Program-made: the position numbers and the translations under genes
Notes under the pieces: model-generated
What the model saw: only the letters and a program-made list of their open reading frames with translations
What the model was told of the DNA's origin: nothing
Databases searched by the model: none
Source of the DNA: Verrucomicrobiota bacterium
GTDB lineage: Bacteria; Verrucomicrobiota; Verrucomicrobiia; Opitutales; UBA953
Length of the DNA stretch: 64,000 nt
Reading direction: 5' to 3'
NCBI GenBank assembly: GCA_016871415.1
Contig: VHDL01000010.1
Location: 19,467-83,466, forward strand
Part shown: positions 52,524 to 61,197 of the stretch, piece by piece
How the letters are laid out: each line of letters opens with the position of its first letter
Position numbering within the stretch: the first letter of the stretch is position 1

Positions 52524-53225
52524 TCAGACTCTGCGGTTCCACTCGTCCGAGTTGAACTTCGCCCAGATACCTTCGTGGTCAAACTGGTCATAGATGGGTT
52601 CGGCGACGCCGACCGGCGGGCTGGACAGTTCCGTTCCCATGGCCGCGATGAAGTCGCGCTCAAACCGCGCCCAGTCACAGCCCGGAAGGTGCGGCTTCCA
52701 GACATAGCCTTCGATGAGCAGGCCACACCTGCTGCGCTTCTGAGCTGCGCCGGCGACCTTCCTGCCGTCGTCGCTCCTGACGAGGTCGTTGGGCTCGGCA
52801 CGCTCCGCGCATTGGTCGGGCTGACGATAGTCCCTTGGCTCCTCCCTGAGGGGCACCTGCCTGACGGACTGTCCTTGGGCGACCAGGGCCCCCGCCATGG
52901 CCTTGTGGACCAATGCGTAGCTGGACATGGCGTCCTGGGACGCCAACGGATGCGCAGCCGGTAAAACGAGCGCAAAGGTCCAGTCGTCGAGATGGCTCAC
53001 CAGCCCGCCGCCCGTGCAGCGCCGTACGAGCTGGCAGTGCGCGGGCACGAGGGCGCGGTATTTGTCCCAGGACTGCGAGACGCCAAAGGTGTAGGCGGGC
53101 ACGCTCCACGCGTAGGCACGGAAGCGGACGTTCCCGGACCGGGGATACTTTTCCAAGAGGAGGAGGTCGGCCGACATGTTGACGACCGCGTCGGCGGACT
53201 GTCTCGGAAGCACGTCCATGTTCAA
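52524..53225 (-). CDS. Lipoate-protein ligase A family protein
   Basis: This is a 233-residue member of the biotin/lipoate ligase fold. Motifs: LVRRCTGGGLVSHLDDWTFAL (substrate loop, RRxTGGGxVxH) and GRKVAGAAQKRSRCGLLIEGY with the catalytic Lys of LplA. It is shorter than E. coli LplA (337) because the accessory C-terminal domain is absent, as in the LplJ/LipM-like transferases. It would lipoylate E2 proteins such as SucB. It shares ATGA with the SDR gene upstream (its start is at 53225). Confidence 0.82.
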   Translation of the reverse strand: MNMDVLPRQSADAVVNMSADLLLLEKYPRSGNVRFRAYAWSVPAYTFGVSQSWDKYRALVPAHCQLVRRCTGGGLVSHLDDWTFALVLPAAHPLASQDAMSSYALVHKAMAGALVAQGQSVRQVPLREEPRDYRQPDQCAERAEPNDLVRSDDGRKVAGAAQKRSRCGLLIEGYVWKPHLPGCDWARFERDFIAAMGTELSSPPVGVAEPIYDQFDHEGIWAKFNSDEWNRRV

Positions 53226-54184
53226 TAGTCTAAACCCTTTTCGAGCCTACGCACGACCTTTCGACCGGTCCGTTCCTCATACCACTGCTCGCAACCCCGT
53301 GGAACGCGCAGCTCGGAAAGTTGCTCTGCAAAGGTCTGCACGGGAGTCCTGAGTTTTCCAGCGAGCGGAACCAAGGAAAGGCCAAGGTCCCTAGGCCGAG
53401 GCGTCGCCGACGCACTTCTGGACGACTCGGTGGGTGAGATGAGGGTCGTATCGAGGCCGAAATGACGGCAAATCCTCAGGCCGATCTCATGTCGGCTGAT
53501 CGCCTCCGCGCCCGCCCAATGATAGACTCCTGAAAGCTGCCTGCGCTCACAGAGTTCCACGAGGACGTCGGCCAGGTTCGTCAGCCCGACCGGCTGACGG
53601 ATTTCATCGGTGTGCAGCCCCGTCACACCCCCTTTCATCAGGCCCCTAATCAGCCGTTCATGGAGTCCTCTGGTTCCATCAGGTGAATTGCCGTTGATCA
53701 GGGTCGTGCGCACGACGGCGGCATGCTCCCTGCCGGCCTTCAAGGCGCGAACCTCCCCCTCGGCCTTCGTCCTGCCGTACAGGGAGAGCGGCGCCGGCGA
53801 CGCAGTGTGTCCGTAAGGGGCGGCCTCCCCGTCGAACACCATGTCGGTGGAGACGTGCACGAGCTTGGCTCCCACGTGGAAGCAGAGTTCCGCCAGGCGC
53901 GCGGGGAGGCCGGCGTTCAAGGACTGAGCCGACGCCGGATCACGCTCGCAGCCGTCGACCGTCGGCAACGCCGCGCAATTGATGACGGCGTCGGGAAACT
54001 CCTCCAGCATGAAGCCGGTGATTGGGGCGGCATCCCTGAGGTCGATGGTTAGGGTGCGCTCCGCGCCCGGGATCCTGGGCGCGGTCGTGCCGCCGATGGC
54101 CATGACTTGATGACCGCGACGAAGGGCGGCTAGCGCCGCTTCGCGACCGAGAAGTCCGCTGGCTCCCGTGACGACGACCTTCAT
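53222..54184 (-). CDS. RmlD-like SDR (dTDP-4-dehydrorhamnose reductase family)
   Basis: The 320-residue protein begins at 54184 (MKVVVTGASGLLGREAALA), with the NAD(P) motif TGASGLLG; the upstream frame is not homologous. It has VINCAALPTVDGCERDP, the STDMVFDG segment and the catalytic YGRTK, all as in RmlD and the eukaryotic MAT2B subunit. No rhamnose genes are nearby. The C-terminus carries an RPRDLGLS-type segment, also typical. It precedes the lipoate ligase by a 4-base overlap. The substrate is unknown. Confidence 0.78.
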   Translation of the reverse strand: MKVVVTGASGLLGREAALAALRRGHQVMAIGGTTAPRIPGAERTLTIDLRDAAPITGFMLEEFPDAVINCAALPTVDGCERDPASAQSLNAGLPARLAELCFHVGAKLVHVSTDMVFDGEAAPYGHTASPAPLSLYGRTKAEGEVRALKAGREHAAVVRTTLINGNSPDGTRGLHERLIRGLMKGGVTGLHTDEIRQPVGLTNLADVLVELCERRQLSGVYHWAGAEAISRHEIGLRICRHFGLDTTLISPTESSRSASATPRPRDLGLSLVPLAGKLRTPVQTFAEQLSELRVPRGCEQWYEERTGRKVVRRLEKGLDY

Positions 54185-54274
54185 GCCGCAAGGTGTCCTG
54201 ACGGCCGCGTGGAGGCAAGCGGGATGAGCCCGCACTTGCCATCCGACGGGCCTCGGGCATTGGTTTCAGTCAAG

Positions 54275-55366
54275 ATGGCGACCTATTCCGAACTGGCCAA
54301 TCGTCCGGTGCTCACGCAGCCGGTCTATGAGGCTGGCCGCCCGATCGAGGTGGTCGCGAGGGAGTTCGGACTGGATCCCGGCTCGGTCATCAAACTCGCG
54401 TCCAATGAGAATCCGCTCGGTCCGTCGCCACTCGGCCTAGCCGCCGGCCGCAAGGCCCTCGAGCAAGCCCACCTTTATCCCGACGGAGGCTACACCCTCC
54501 TGCGGGAGAAGCTCGCGGCGAAATGGCGTCTCCAGCCGACGAATTTCGTCATCGGAAACGGATCGAACGAAGTGATGATCCTGCTCGCCCAGTCGTTCCT
54601 CAGGCCCGGCGAGGAGGTCGTCTTCGGCTCGCAGGCTTTCGTGGTCTACAAGCTGGCCACGATGCTCTTCGGAGCCACGCCGGTGGAGGTCCCGATGCCG
54701 GGCTTCCGGCACGACCTGGCCGCCATGCGCGCCGCCGTCACGTCCCGTACCCGCATCGTCTTCCTGGCCAGCCCCAACAACCCGACCGGGGGCACCGACC
54801 GGCCTGAAGACATCCTCGCGCTCGCGAGCAGCTTGCCTGAGGACGTCATCTTCTGTCTGGACGAAGCCTACGCCGAGTACCTCGACGAGACGGCCGACCT
54901 TCGCCCAATGATGGCGGCGGGACGGAAGGTCGTCGTCACGCGCACCTTCTCAAAGGCCTACGGACTGGCCGGCTTGCGCGTTGGCTACCTCATGGGCTCC
55001 GAGGAGGTCTGCGGCCTGATCAACCGGGTCCGCCAGCCATTCAACGTCAATCTGCCCGCGCTCGCCGCCGCGGAGGCCGCGTTAGATGACGCGGACTTCC
55101 TTTCGCGATCCCGCCGAGCCAATGCCGAGGGCATCGCCCAGCTCTCCGCGGGACTGAACAGTTTGGGATTCGAGTTCATCCCCGGCCACGCCAACTTCCT
55201 TGCGGCCAGGGTTCCCCGAGCGGAAGAGATCTTCACCGCCCTCCAGCGGGTCGGCGTCATCGTCCGTCCCCTCAAGGGTTACGGAATGGTCGGCTGGCTG
55301 CGACTCACGGTCGGCAACCAGGCGCAGAACGCGAGGCTTCTGGCTGAGCTGGCCAAGTTCCGCTGA
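54275..55366 (+). CDS. hisC: Histidinol-phosphate aminotransferase
   Basis: This is a 363-residue PLP enzyme. It starts at 54275 (MATYSELANRPVLTQPVYEAG), which fits the usual HisC beginning with PVY and the GRPIEVVAREFGL helix. The motifs are KLASNENPLGPSP, VIGNGSNEVMILLAQ, FLASPNNPTG, CLDEAYAEYLD and the Schiff-base segment TRTFSKAYGLAGLRVGY. It forms histidinol phosphate from imidazole acetol phosphate. The 3' end shares one base with the next start (TGATG). Other his genes are elsewhere (hisF at 61198-61956). Confidence 0.93.
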   Translation: MATYSELANRPVLTQPVYEAGRPIEVVAREFGLDPGSVIKLASNENPLGPSPLGLAAGRKALEQAHLYPDGGYTLLREKLAAKWRLQPTNFVIGNGSNEVMILLAQSFLRPGEEVVFGSQAFVVYKLATMLFGATPVEVPMPGFRHDLAAMRAAVTSRTRIVFLASPNNPTGGTDRPEDILALASSLPEDVIFCLDEAYAEYLDETADLRPMMAAGRKVVVTRTFSKAYGLAGLRVGYLMGSEEVCGLINRVRQPFNVNLPALAAAEAALDDADFLSRSRRANAEGIAQLSAGLNSLGFEFIPGHANFLAARVPRAEEIFTALQRVGVIVRPLKGYGMVGWLRLTVGNQAQNARLLAELAKFR

Positions 55367-55764
55367 TGGACTACGAGGCTGCCATCCGCGAGATCATCGC
55401 CAAGGATCCGCGCTACACGCCCCAGGCCTATGAGCTGGTGCGGGCCGCCCTGGACCATTCGCAGAAGATGGTGCACGGCGAACCTAAGAAGGGGAAGTCG
55501 AAGGACAGCCGCCACGTCACGGGGCGGCAGCTCATCGAGGGATTCCGGCAGCACGTGCTCGAGAACTACGGACCCGTGTCCCACCGGTTGCTGAGCAACT
55601 GGGGCCTCAGGCGGAGCATCGACGTCGGCAACATCGTCTTCAACCTGATCGAGGTGAAGCTGTTCGGGAGCTCCTCTGATGACTCCCTCTCGGACTTCGA
55701 GGATGTCATCGACTTCAAGGAGGCATTCCAGAAGCCGTTTGAGTCGGGAGCCGCTAAGCGCTGA
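55366..55764 (+). CDS. Minf_1886 family protein
   Basis: This is a 132-residue protein that follows the family pattern: YEAAIREIIAKDPRYTPQAYELVRAALDHSQK, then SRHVTGRQLIEGFRQHVLENYGPVSHRLLSNWGLRRSIDVGNIVFNLIEVKLFG and an acidic stretch DSLSDFEDVIDFKEAF. The function is unknown. Members are known from Methylacidiphilum and other Verrucomicrobiota and Planctomycetota, so it is a lineage indicator. It is coupled to hisC by a 1-base overlap and its end overlaps the HAD-DciA gene by 11 bases. Confidence 0.85.
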   Translation: MDYEAAIREIIAKDPRYTPQAYELVRAALDHSQKMVHGEPKKGKSKDSRHVTGRQLIEGFRQHVLENYGPVSHRLLSNWGLRRSIDVGNIVFNLIEVKLFGSSSDDSLSDFEDVIDFKEAFQKPFESGAAKR

Positions 55765-56806
55765 CGAACACAATCGACCTCACCTCGGCGCAACCCGGCA
55801 GCGCCTTGATCTTGGCCAGCATGGCGCGCTCATGGAACTTGGCTTCGGACCTGACCACGGCGTTCTCACACTGGACGGTGAGCCTACCGCCTTCCAGCAC
55901 CTTGAGGGGGGCGCAGCGACGGGCCAGCCTGGAGGGCAGCAATTCCGCCCAATGGGCGATGATGGCGGTCTCGGGAACGGGTCGGTCCAATCTGAGCTTG
56001 GTCACGGCCTCCCTGACGGCCTCCTCCATGGTCTTGACCGGCCGATCGGTGGAACGGCTCCAGTCTTTGGGCAGCCCGGAAAGCTCTGCCAGCAGGTTGC
56101 TGACCTTGCGCGAGAAGCGGCCGCTGGACCTACCCTGAGTGAGCAGCGCACGGACGGCCAGCGGCACGTCCGAGAGCCTGGCGGCCGCGAGGCAGCGATC
56201 GGGCGCGCCGGCTCCGAGGATCATTCCGGTGGCGCCTGCATCCCGCGCCGCTTCGACGTCCTCCTTGACGCTATCACCCACATGGACGAGGGCTGATATG
56301 GGTACGCCGAGTTCACGGGCCGCCCTCGTGAAGGCGCCGGGCTCCGGCTTGGTTCGTCCGGTCTCCTCGGAGAGCAGGACGGCGTCGAATAGGGGTGTCA
56401 GGCCATGGCCCTCAAGCACAGGCCGCATGCGGGAATCCGCATTGGAGAGGACGCCCGTCTTCAGACCGAGGAAGCGCACCGCCGTGACCGCCTGCCGGGC
56501 CCCGGCCGACAGTCTCCATGCGTCAGGTCTGCCGAAAGCCGACCAGCAGGCCTCGAAGACCGTGTCTCGCCTCGAAGCGGGGAGGGTGGAGCCGAAACAA
56601 CGAGCCACGACTTCGGCCCAGAAATCACGCGCGGAGCCGGACCGGTCGGCCGTGCGGAAGGCGAGGGCGAAATCCCTGTCGAGCCGCACGGGGTCCGCAT
56701 CGACCCCGAACAGACGGGCGCAACGGGCATAGACGCCCCCCACGGACGGCTTCGGATGGAGAAGCGTCCCTGCGAGGTCGAATGTCACGGCCTGCACTTT
56801 ACGCAT
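55754..56806 (-). CDS. HAD hydrolase fused to DciA/DUF721 helicase-loader domain
   Basis: This is a 350-residue two-domain protein. Residues 1-222 are a HAD-like phosphatase of the HDHD3/REG-2 type: FDLAGTLLHP (nucleophile Asp10, but Ala12 instead of the acid/base Asp), VLSNADSRMRP, GRTKPEPGAF and VHVGDSVKEDVEAA. Residues 231-350 match DUF721/DciA: RKVSNLLAELSGLPKDW, AIIAHWAELLPSRLARRCAPLKV, GRLTVQCENAVVRSEAKF and a final VRSIVFVSA. No start codon is found at the junction, so a real fusion is likely. DciA loads the replicative helicase DnaB in most bacteria. Converges on the Minf_1886 gene with 11 bases overlap. Confidence 0.75.
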   Translation of the reverse strand: MRKVQAVTFDLAGTLLHPKPSVGGVYARCARLFGVDADPVRLDRDFALAFRTADRSGSARDFWAEVVARCFGSTLPASRRDTVFEACWSAFGRPDAWRLSAGARQAVTAVRFLGLKTGVLSNADSRMRPVLEGHGLTPLFDAVLLSEETGRTKPEPGAFTRAARELGVPISALVHVGDSVKEDVEAARDAGATGMILGAGAPDRCLAAARLSDVPLAVRALLTQGRSSGRFSRKVSNLLAELSGLPKDWSRSTDRPVKTMEEAVREAVTKLRLDRPVPETAIIAHWAELLPSRLARRCAPLKVLEGGRLTVQCENAVVRSEAKFHERAMLAKIKALPGCAEVRSIVFVSA

Positions 56807-56832
56807 CGTCCGTGAGCATGGCGCGGCTTGTC

Positions 56833-57300
56833 ATGCGGTCGAGCGCGGTTATTCAACAACTTATGCACCCTCTCGGGCTGTCCGCCCTTCTCCTCCTGTG
56901 CGTGATTATGTCCGGCTGCCTCTCGCCGGTGCAGAGCCGCCACTTCCATGTCGACCCCTCCGTGGTTGCGCTCGAGGCGGGCCCCAATGCCGACCTGGCG
57001 TCAAGTATCCATGACGAGGCCATCAGGTCGGGCCGGGCCCTGGGTTGGGTCGACACCCCCTCGGTGGATTCAGCGGCGCTTCGACTGTCCTATGTCTGGC
57101 GTCGTGAGGCGGGTGCCGTGTCTGAGCGGTTCAGACTGGTCTGCCTATGGCGCACGTCGGAAGGCGTCCATGGCGAAGTCACCGACGGACAGGCCATGCC
57201 CGGTCATTTCTGGTCTGAATCAAGGGCTGGCGCCGCCTCATCACAACTGTGCGCCATCGTGATCAGGACGACAGGGAACGAGCCCCGACACGTTCCCTGA
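56833..57300 (+). CDS. Predicted lipoprotein of unknown function
   Basis: The protein has a lipoprotein signal: ALLLLCVIMSGC gives a lipobox before the Cys. Three in-frame ATGs (56818, 56833, 56863) are possible; the second provides a positively charged start, the third the shortest signal. The mature part is about 125 residues, mainly beta, with LRLSYVWRREAG and RFRLVCLWRTSEGVHGEV. I do not recognise the family. The last 38 bases overlap the panE-like gene on the other strand. The gene is divergent from the HAD-DciA gene. Confidence 0.55.
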   Translation: MRSSAVIQQLMHPLGLSALLLLCVIMSGCLSPVQSRHFHVDPSVVALEAGPNADLASSIHDEAIRSGRALGWVDTPSVDSAALRLSYVWRREAGAVSERFRLVCLWRTSEGVHGEVTDGQAMPGHFWSESRAGAASSQLCAIVIRTTGNEPRHVP

Positions 57301-58186
57301 TCTCCCAGAGCAGTCTCGTCAGTTCGGGCATGCGGACGCCGGCGTCCAGGCCGCGCCGCAGCGGCTCCGCCCAGATTCCCTCGATTTCGACGTCACGGCC
57401 CTGCTGGTAATCGATTAGGCTCGAAGGGTGGTAGGGCCCCATGCCCTCCGTGACCTCGAACTGCCAGTCCACATGCTTGCGACCGAAGGGAAAGCCGCAG
57501 GCCGTAGCGGCCGCCGATACTTCGAGCATCAGCGCCAGCGCACGGGTCCGCAGGGCTCGGTCGGAGAGGATCCGGTCGGTCGTCAGTCCCCCCGTGGCGA
57601 TAGAGAGTCCGTTGAACGGGATGTTCCAGCACAGCTTCTTCCAGAGCAATGCGTCCAGCGAGTCATCGGTGCGGCAGTCCACGCCCGCCTTGGACAGCGC
57701 CTCGGCACAAAGCCGGGCATTGGGACCGGCGGACCCGCGGGCCGAGGCCACGCGGACATGGCCGGGAAGCATGTTGCGGACGATGCCGTCCGGCTCCCGA
57801 TTGATGCAGACGAAGCACAGACCGGCGACAATCCGATCCATCGGTAGGATGCGCCCCAAGGCCTCCACGTTCCCCATGCCGTTCTGTAAGGTCAGGACCA
57901 CGGCCGAAGGCCCCAGCAGGGGCGTGACCAGCGAGGGTAGGAAGTTGTTCGCCGTGGCCTTGATAGCGACGATGACGAGGTCGCATGTCCCCACCGAGTC
58001 GGCGCTTTCGTGGATCCCTGCGACGCGCGCCATGCGACGGCCGTCCAGTCCTTCCAGCAGGAGACCCTTCTCACGAAGCGTTCCGGCCATGCTCCTGGAG
58101 TGCAGGTGCACCTCGTGGCCGGCGAGCGCGAGTAGGCCGCCGTACCAGCAGCCCACGGCACCCGCTCCGATGACTCCGATCTTCAT
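57263..58186 (-). CDS. panE: 2-dehydropantoate 2-reductase (ketopantoate reductase)
   Basis: This is a 307-residue NADPH-dependent reductase. The N-terminal MKIGVIGAGAVGCWYGGLLALAGHEVHL is the Rossmann motif, LTLQNGMGNVEAL the hinge, and LLWKKLCWNIPFNGLSIATGG contains the catalytic Lys and the Asn. The C-terminal GPYHPSSLIDYQQGRDVEIEGI is typical of PanE. It converts ketopantoate to pantoate for coenzyme A. panD is at 42082-42483. It overlaps nadB by 4 bases, so both are from one cofactor transcript. Confidence 0.87.
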   Translation of the reverse strand: MKIGVIGAGAVGCWYGGLLALAGHEVHLHSRSMAGTLREKGLLLEGLDGRRMARVAGIHESADSVGTCDLVIVAIKATANNFLPSLVTPLLGPSAVVLTLQNGMGNVEALGRILPMDRIVAGLCFVCINREPDGIVRNMLPGHVRVASARGSAGPNARLCAEALSKAGVDCRTDDSLDALLWKKLCWNIPFNGLSIATGGLTTDRILSDRALRTRALALMLEVSAAATACGFPFGRKHVDWQFEVTEGMGPYHPSSLIDYQQGRDVEIEGIWAEPLRRGLDAGVRMPELTRLLWEIRERVGARSLSS

Positions 58187-59796
58187 GCCTTGACGGACTT
58201 ACGCCGGACGGAGGAATGGACGGGCGAGTCCGATTTGTGTGGATAATCCAAGGTGTGATGGAGACCGCGGCTCTCTTTACGCTGCAAGGCGCATTCGACA
58301 ATCAGATCGGCTACTTGGATCAGGTTGCGGAGCTCCAGCAGCCTAGGTTCGACCTTGAAGTTCCAATAGTAATCCCGCACCTCGTCCGCCAGCGCGCCGA
58401 TGCGCGTGCGCGCACGCTGGAGACGCTTGGTGCTCCGGACGATGCCGACGTAGTCCCACATCGTTCGCCGCAGCTCGTCCCAGTTGTGCGAAAGCACGAC
58501 GCGTTCGTCAGGATCGCCTGCCGATCCGTCCACCCAGCCCGGCAGTTCGGGCCACTCGCCGGAGAATGCGGATACCTCGGCCTGCGCGGCCTCGGCGCCG
58601 TCGTAGGCCAGCACCACGGCCTCCAAGAGGGAGTTGGAGGCGAGCCGGTTGGCGCCATGCAGTCCGGTGCAGGCCACTTCGCCCACCGCGTAGAGACCCC
58701 TGAGCGTCGTACGCCCGGCCAGGTCGGTGGCCACGCCGCCGCAAAGGTAGTGGGCCGCCGGCACCACGGGGAGGTGCTGAACCGAGGGATTTAAGCCCGC
58801 CTTCAGGCACGTCTCATGGATATGGGGGAAGCGCTGTGCGAAGCCGCCGTGAGCGACGCCGGTTGCGTCAAGGAGCACATGGGGAGCGCCGCTCCTCTTC
58901 ATCACCGCGTCTATCGCCCGGGCGACGACGTCCCGAGGGGCGAGGTCCGCGAGAGGATGGAAATCCGACATGAAAGCGCGGCCGGCGAGATCCCTCAGCA
59001 CGCCGCCCTCGCCGCGTACGGCCTCGGAGATCAGCGCCCGCCCGCCGTCCGGAGCCTTGAGCGCCGTGGGATGGAACTGGACCATCTCCATGTCCCTCAC
59101 CTCCGCGCCGGCGCGGTAGGCCATGGCCACGCCGTCACCGGTGGCGATGTCCGGATTCGTCGTGAACTGGTAGACCTGGCCCACGCCTCCAGTGGCGAGG
59201 ATGACCACCTTGGCCGCCATCGTCGTGACGACCCCCTCGCGCGTGTCGAGCACGTGGATGCCCAGCACCCTGTCCTTCGGCTCGCCCATCTCGACCGAGG
59301 GGTCGAGTTTGGAGCGCGTGATGAGGTCGATCGCCAGGTGATGCTCGAGCATCCGGACGCCCGGGGCGACGGCGACCGCGCGGAGCAGGGCGGATTCGAT
59401 GGCGCGTCCGGTCATGTCCCGCGCGTGAAGGATGCGCCTGCGCGAATGTCCGCCCTCTCGGCCGAGGTCCGGACGTCCGTCGGGACCGTTTTCAAACTTC
59501 ACGCCCCATGCGATCAGCTCAGCCACCCGGGCCGGACCCTGTTCGACGATGTGGCGGACCGCACCGACGTCGCAAAGGCCGTCACCGGCCGTCAGCGTGT
59601 CCTGCACGTGGCTCTCGAAGTCGTCGGTGCGGTCGGTGACGCAGGCGATGCCTCCCTGGGCCCAATTGGTGTTGGATTCGGCCCCTGTCTTCTTGGTGAC
59701 GACGGCGATGCTCATGCCCCGGCGGGCCAGCGAGAGCGCGAAGCTCAGGCCGCCTATCCCGCTTCCCACCACGATGGCGTCGAATCGTTCACTCAT
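58183..59796 (-). CDS. nadB: L-aspartate oxidase
   Basis: This 537-residue FAD enzyme makes iminoaspartate for NAD synthesis. The FAD motif VVGSGIGGLSFALSLARRG starts the protein; NTNWAQGGIACV, ATGGVGQVYQFTTNPDIATGDG, FHPTALKAPDGGRALISEA, PAAHYLCGGVATDLAGRTT and NRLASNSLLEAVVLA follow. The LPVVPAAHYLCGG and HRHTARNRL-type regions agree with NadB rather than succinate dehydrogenase. Length agrees with E. coli (540). It overlaps panE by 4 bases and starts 84 bases from the divergent CNNM gene. Confidence 0.94.
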   Translation of the reverse strand: MSERFDAIVVGSGIGGLSFALSLARRGMSIAVVTKKTGAESNTNWAQGGIACVTDRTDDFESHVQDTLTAGDGLCDVGAVRHIVEQGPARVAELIAWGVKFENGPDGRPDLGREGGHSRRRILHARDMTGRAIESALLRAVAVAPGVRMLEHHLAIDLITRSKLDPSVEMGEPKDRVLGIHVLDTREGVVTTMAAKVVILATGGVGQVYQFTTNPDIATGDGVAMAYRAGAEVRDMEMVQFHPTALKAPDGGRALISEAVRGEGGVLRDLAGRAFMSDFHPLADLAPRDVVARAIDAVMKRSGAPHVLLDATGVAHGGFAQRFPHIHETCLKAGLNPSVQHLPVVPAAHYLCGGVATDLAGRTTLRGLYAVGEVACTGLHGANRLASNSLLEAVVLAYDGAEAAQAEVSAFSGEWPELPGWVDGSAGDPDERVVLSHNWDELRRTMWDYVGIVRSTKRLQRARTRIGALADEVRDYYWNFKVEPRLLELRNLIQVADLIVECALQRKESRGLHHTLDYPHKSDSPVHSSVRRKSVKA

Positions 59797-59880
59797 GTGA
59801 GATGATGGAAATTAGCCCCCGCCTCACGGGCAACAAGTGCGTATTTGACGGCGGACGGACGCGGGCCTACTTAGTAAAAG

Positions 59881-61194
59881 GTGGAAATCACGATCATACT
59901 GGCATGCTGGCTCATAGTGGGTCTCTTCGAACTTTCGGAGATGTCCATCGTGTCTTCGAACCGTCGCCGACTCGCCCGCCTGGCCGAGCAAGGAAGCAAG
60001 GGAGCCGCACAGGCCCTCGCCCTCCGGGCCAACCCCTCCAAATTCCTCTCCACCGTCCAGGTAGGACTCACCTTCGGCAGCATCATCGCGGCGACTTACG
60101 GCGGCATCCCTCTGGCGGCGCAACTCTCGCCCCTGCTGGCCCAAGCTCCGGTGGGCTGGATCGCGGAGAACGCGGAGGGCCTCGCCCGCGGCGGCTTGTC
60201 CTTCCTGATCGGCTCGCTCACCATCGTGTGCGCCGAAATCGTGCCGAAGCGCGTCGGACTCAGCAATCCCGAGGCCTTTGCCGTCGCCATGTCGCGACCG
60301 ATGATGTTGATGGCGGCGCTCGCCTCGCCGCTGGTGTCCACGTTGAGCTTCCTCGCCGACATCATCCTGTTCGCCTTCGGTCGCAAGCACGCCCAGGAGG
60401 ACAAGATGTCGGAGGACGAACTGAGGATGATGGTCGACCAAGGCATGGCCTCAGGCGTGCTGCACGCGCATGAGCACCGCATGGTGCATGGCGCCCTTTC
60501 GCTCGACCAGATCAAGGCGGAGACCCTGATGACGCCCAGCAACCGGGTCGTCTGGCTCAATCTGCACGACACCGACGAGGTGAACTGGCGCAAGGTGGTC
60601 TCTTCCGGCCACACCTGGTTCCCAGTCTATCAGGGAAGCCCCGATCGGCCCATGGGGGTCGTTTCAGTCAAGCGTCTCTGGGCCAATCTCTCTCTCACGG
60701 GCACCGTGACCATTAGGGACGTCCTGACCGAGCCGCCCACGGTCTCGCCGGGCATGACCGGCACCGAACTGCTGGAGCGTTTCCGCAAGGATAAGATTCA
60801 CCTCGCCGTCGTCAGCGATGAGTTCGGCCGGGTGCTGGGCGTGGTCTCGCTCAACGACGTGCTGGAGTGCGTGATGGGCGAACTGCCCAACGAAGGGTCG
60901 GTGCTGCGTCAGCACGTACGGTCCGTCCGCCGCAGGGACGACGGCAGCTGGCTGGTGGAGGCTGCCGTTTCGCTCGACGAATTCCGGGAGGCCACCGGCA
61001 TCGTCGGACATTTTCCGGAAGAGGGCGTTGCGCGCTTCACCGTCATCGCCGGCTTCATCATGCGCGCCTTGGGCCGTCTGCCGCAGGAAGGCGACCGCGT
61101 CGAGGCGCTGGGACATGTCTTCGAGGTGATCGACATGGACGGTCACCGCGTGGACAAGGTCCTGGTGATGCCCAAGGCGGGCGGGACCGCCTGA
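59881..61194 (+). CDS. CNNM/CorC (DUF21 and CBS) membrane protein
   Basis: This is a 437-residue protein starting at a GTG. It has the DUF21 membrane domain (about 1-175; ELSEMSIVSSNRRRLARLAEQGS and TVQVGLTFGSIIAATYGG), then a pair of CBS domains (about 210-335; PVYQGSPDRPMGVVSVKRLW and VSDEFGRVLGVVSLNDVLE) and a C-terminal CorC_HlyC transporter-associated domain (about 350-430). Such proteins transport or sense Mg2+ and Co2+. It lies tail to tail with hisF, 3 bases apart. Confidence 0.88.
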   Translation: MEITIILACWLIVGLFELSEMSIVSSNRRRLARLAEQGSKGAAQALALRANPSKFLSTVQVGLTFGSIIAATYGGIPLAAQLSPLLAQAPVGWIAENAEGLARGGLSFLIGSLTIVCAEIVPKRVGLSNPEAFAVAMSRPMMLMAALASPLVSTLSFLADIILFAFGRKHAQEDKMSEDELRMMVDQGMASGVLHAHEHRMVHGALSLDQIKAETLMTPSNRVVWLNLHDTDEVNWRKVVSSGHTWFPVYQGSPDRPMGVVSVKRLWANLSLTGTVTIRDVLTEPPTVSPGMTGTELLERFRKDKIHLAVVSDEFGRVLGVVSLNDVLECVMGELPNEGSVLRQHVRSVRRRDDGSWLVEAAVSLDEFREATGIVGHFPEEGVARFTVIAGFIMRALGRLPQEGDRVEALGHVFEVIDMDGHRVDKVLVMPKAGGTA

Positions 61195-61197
61195 GAT

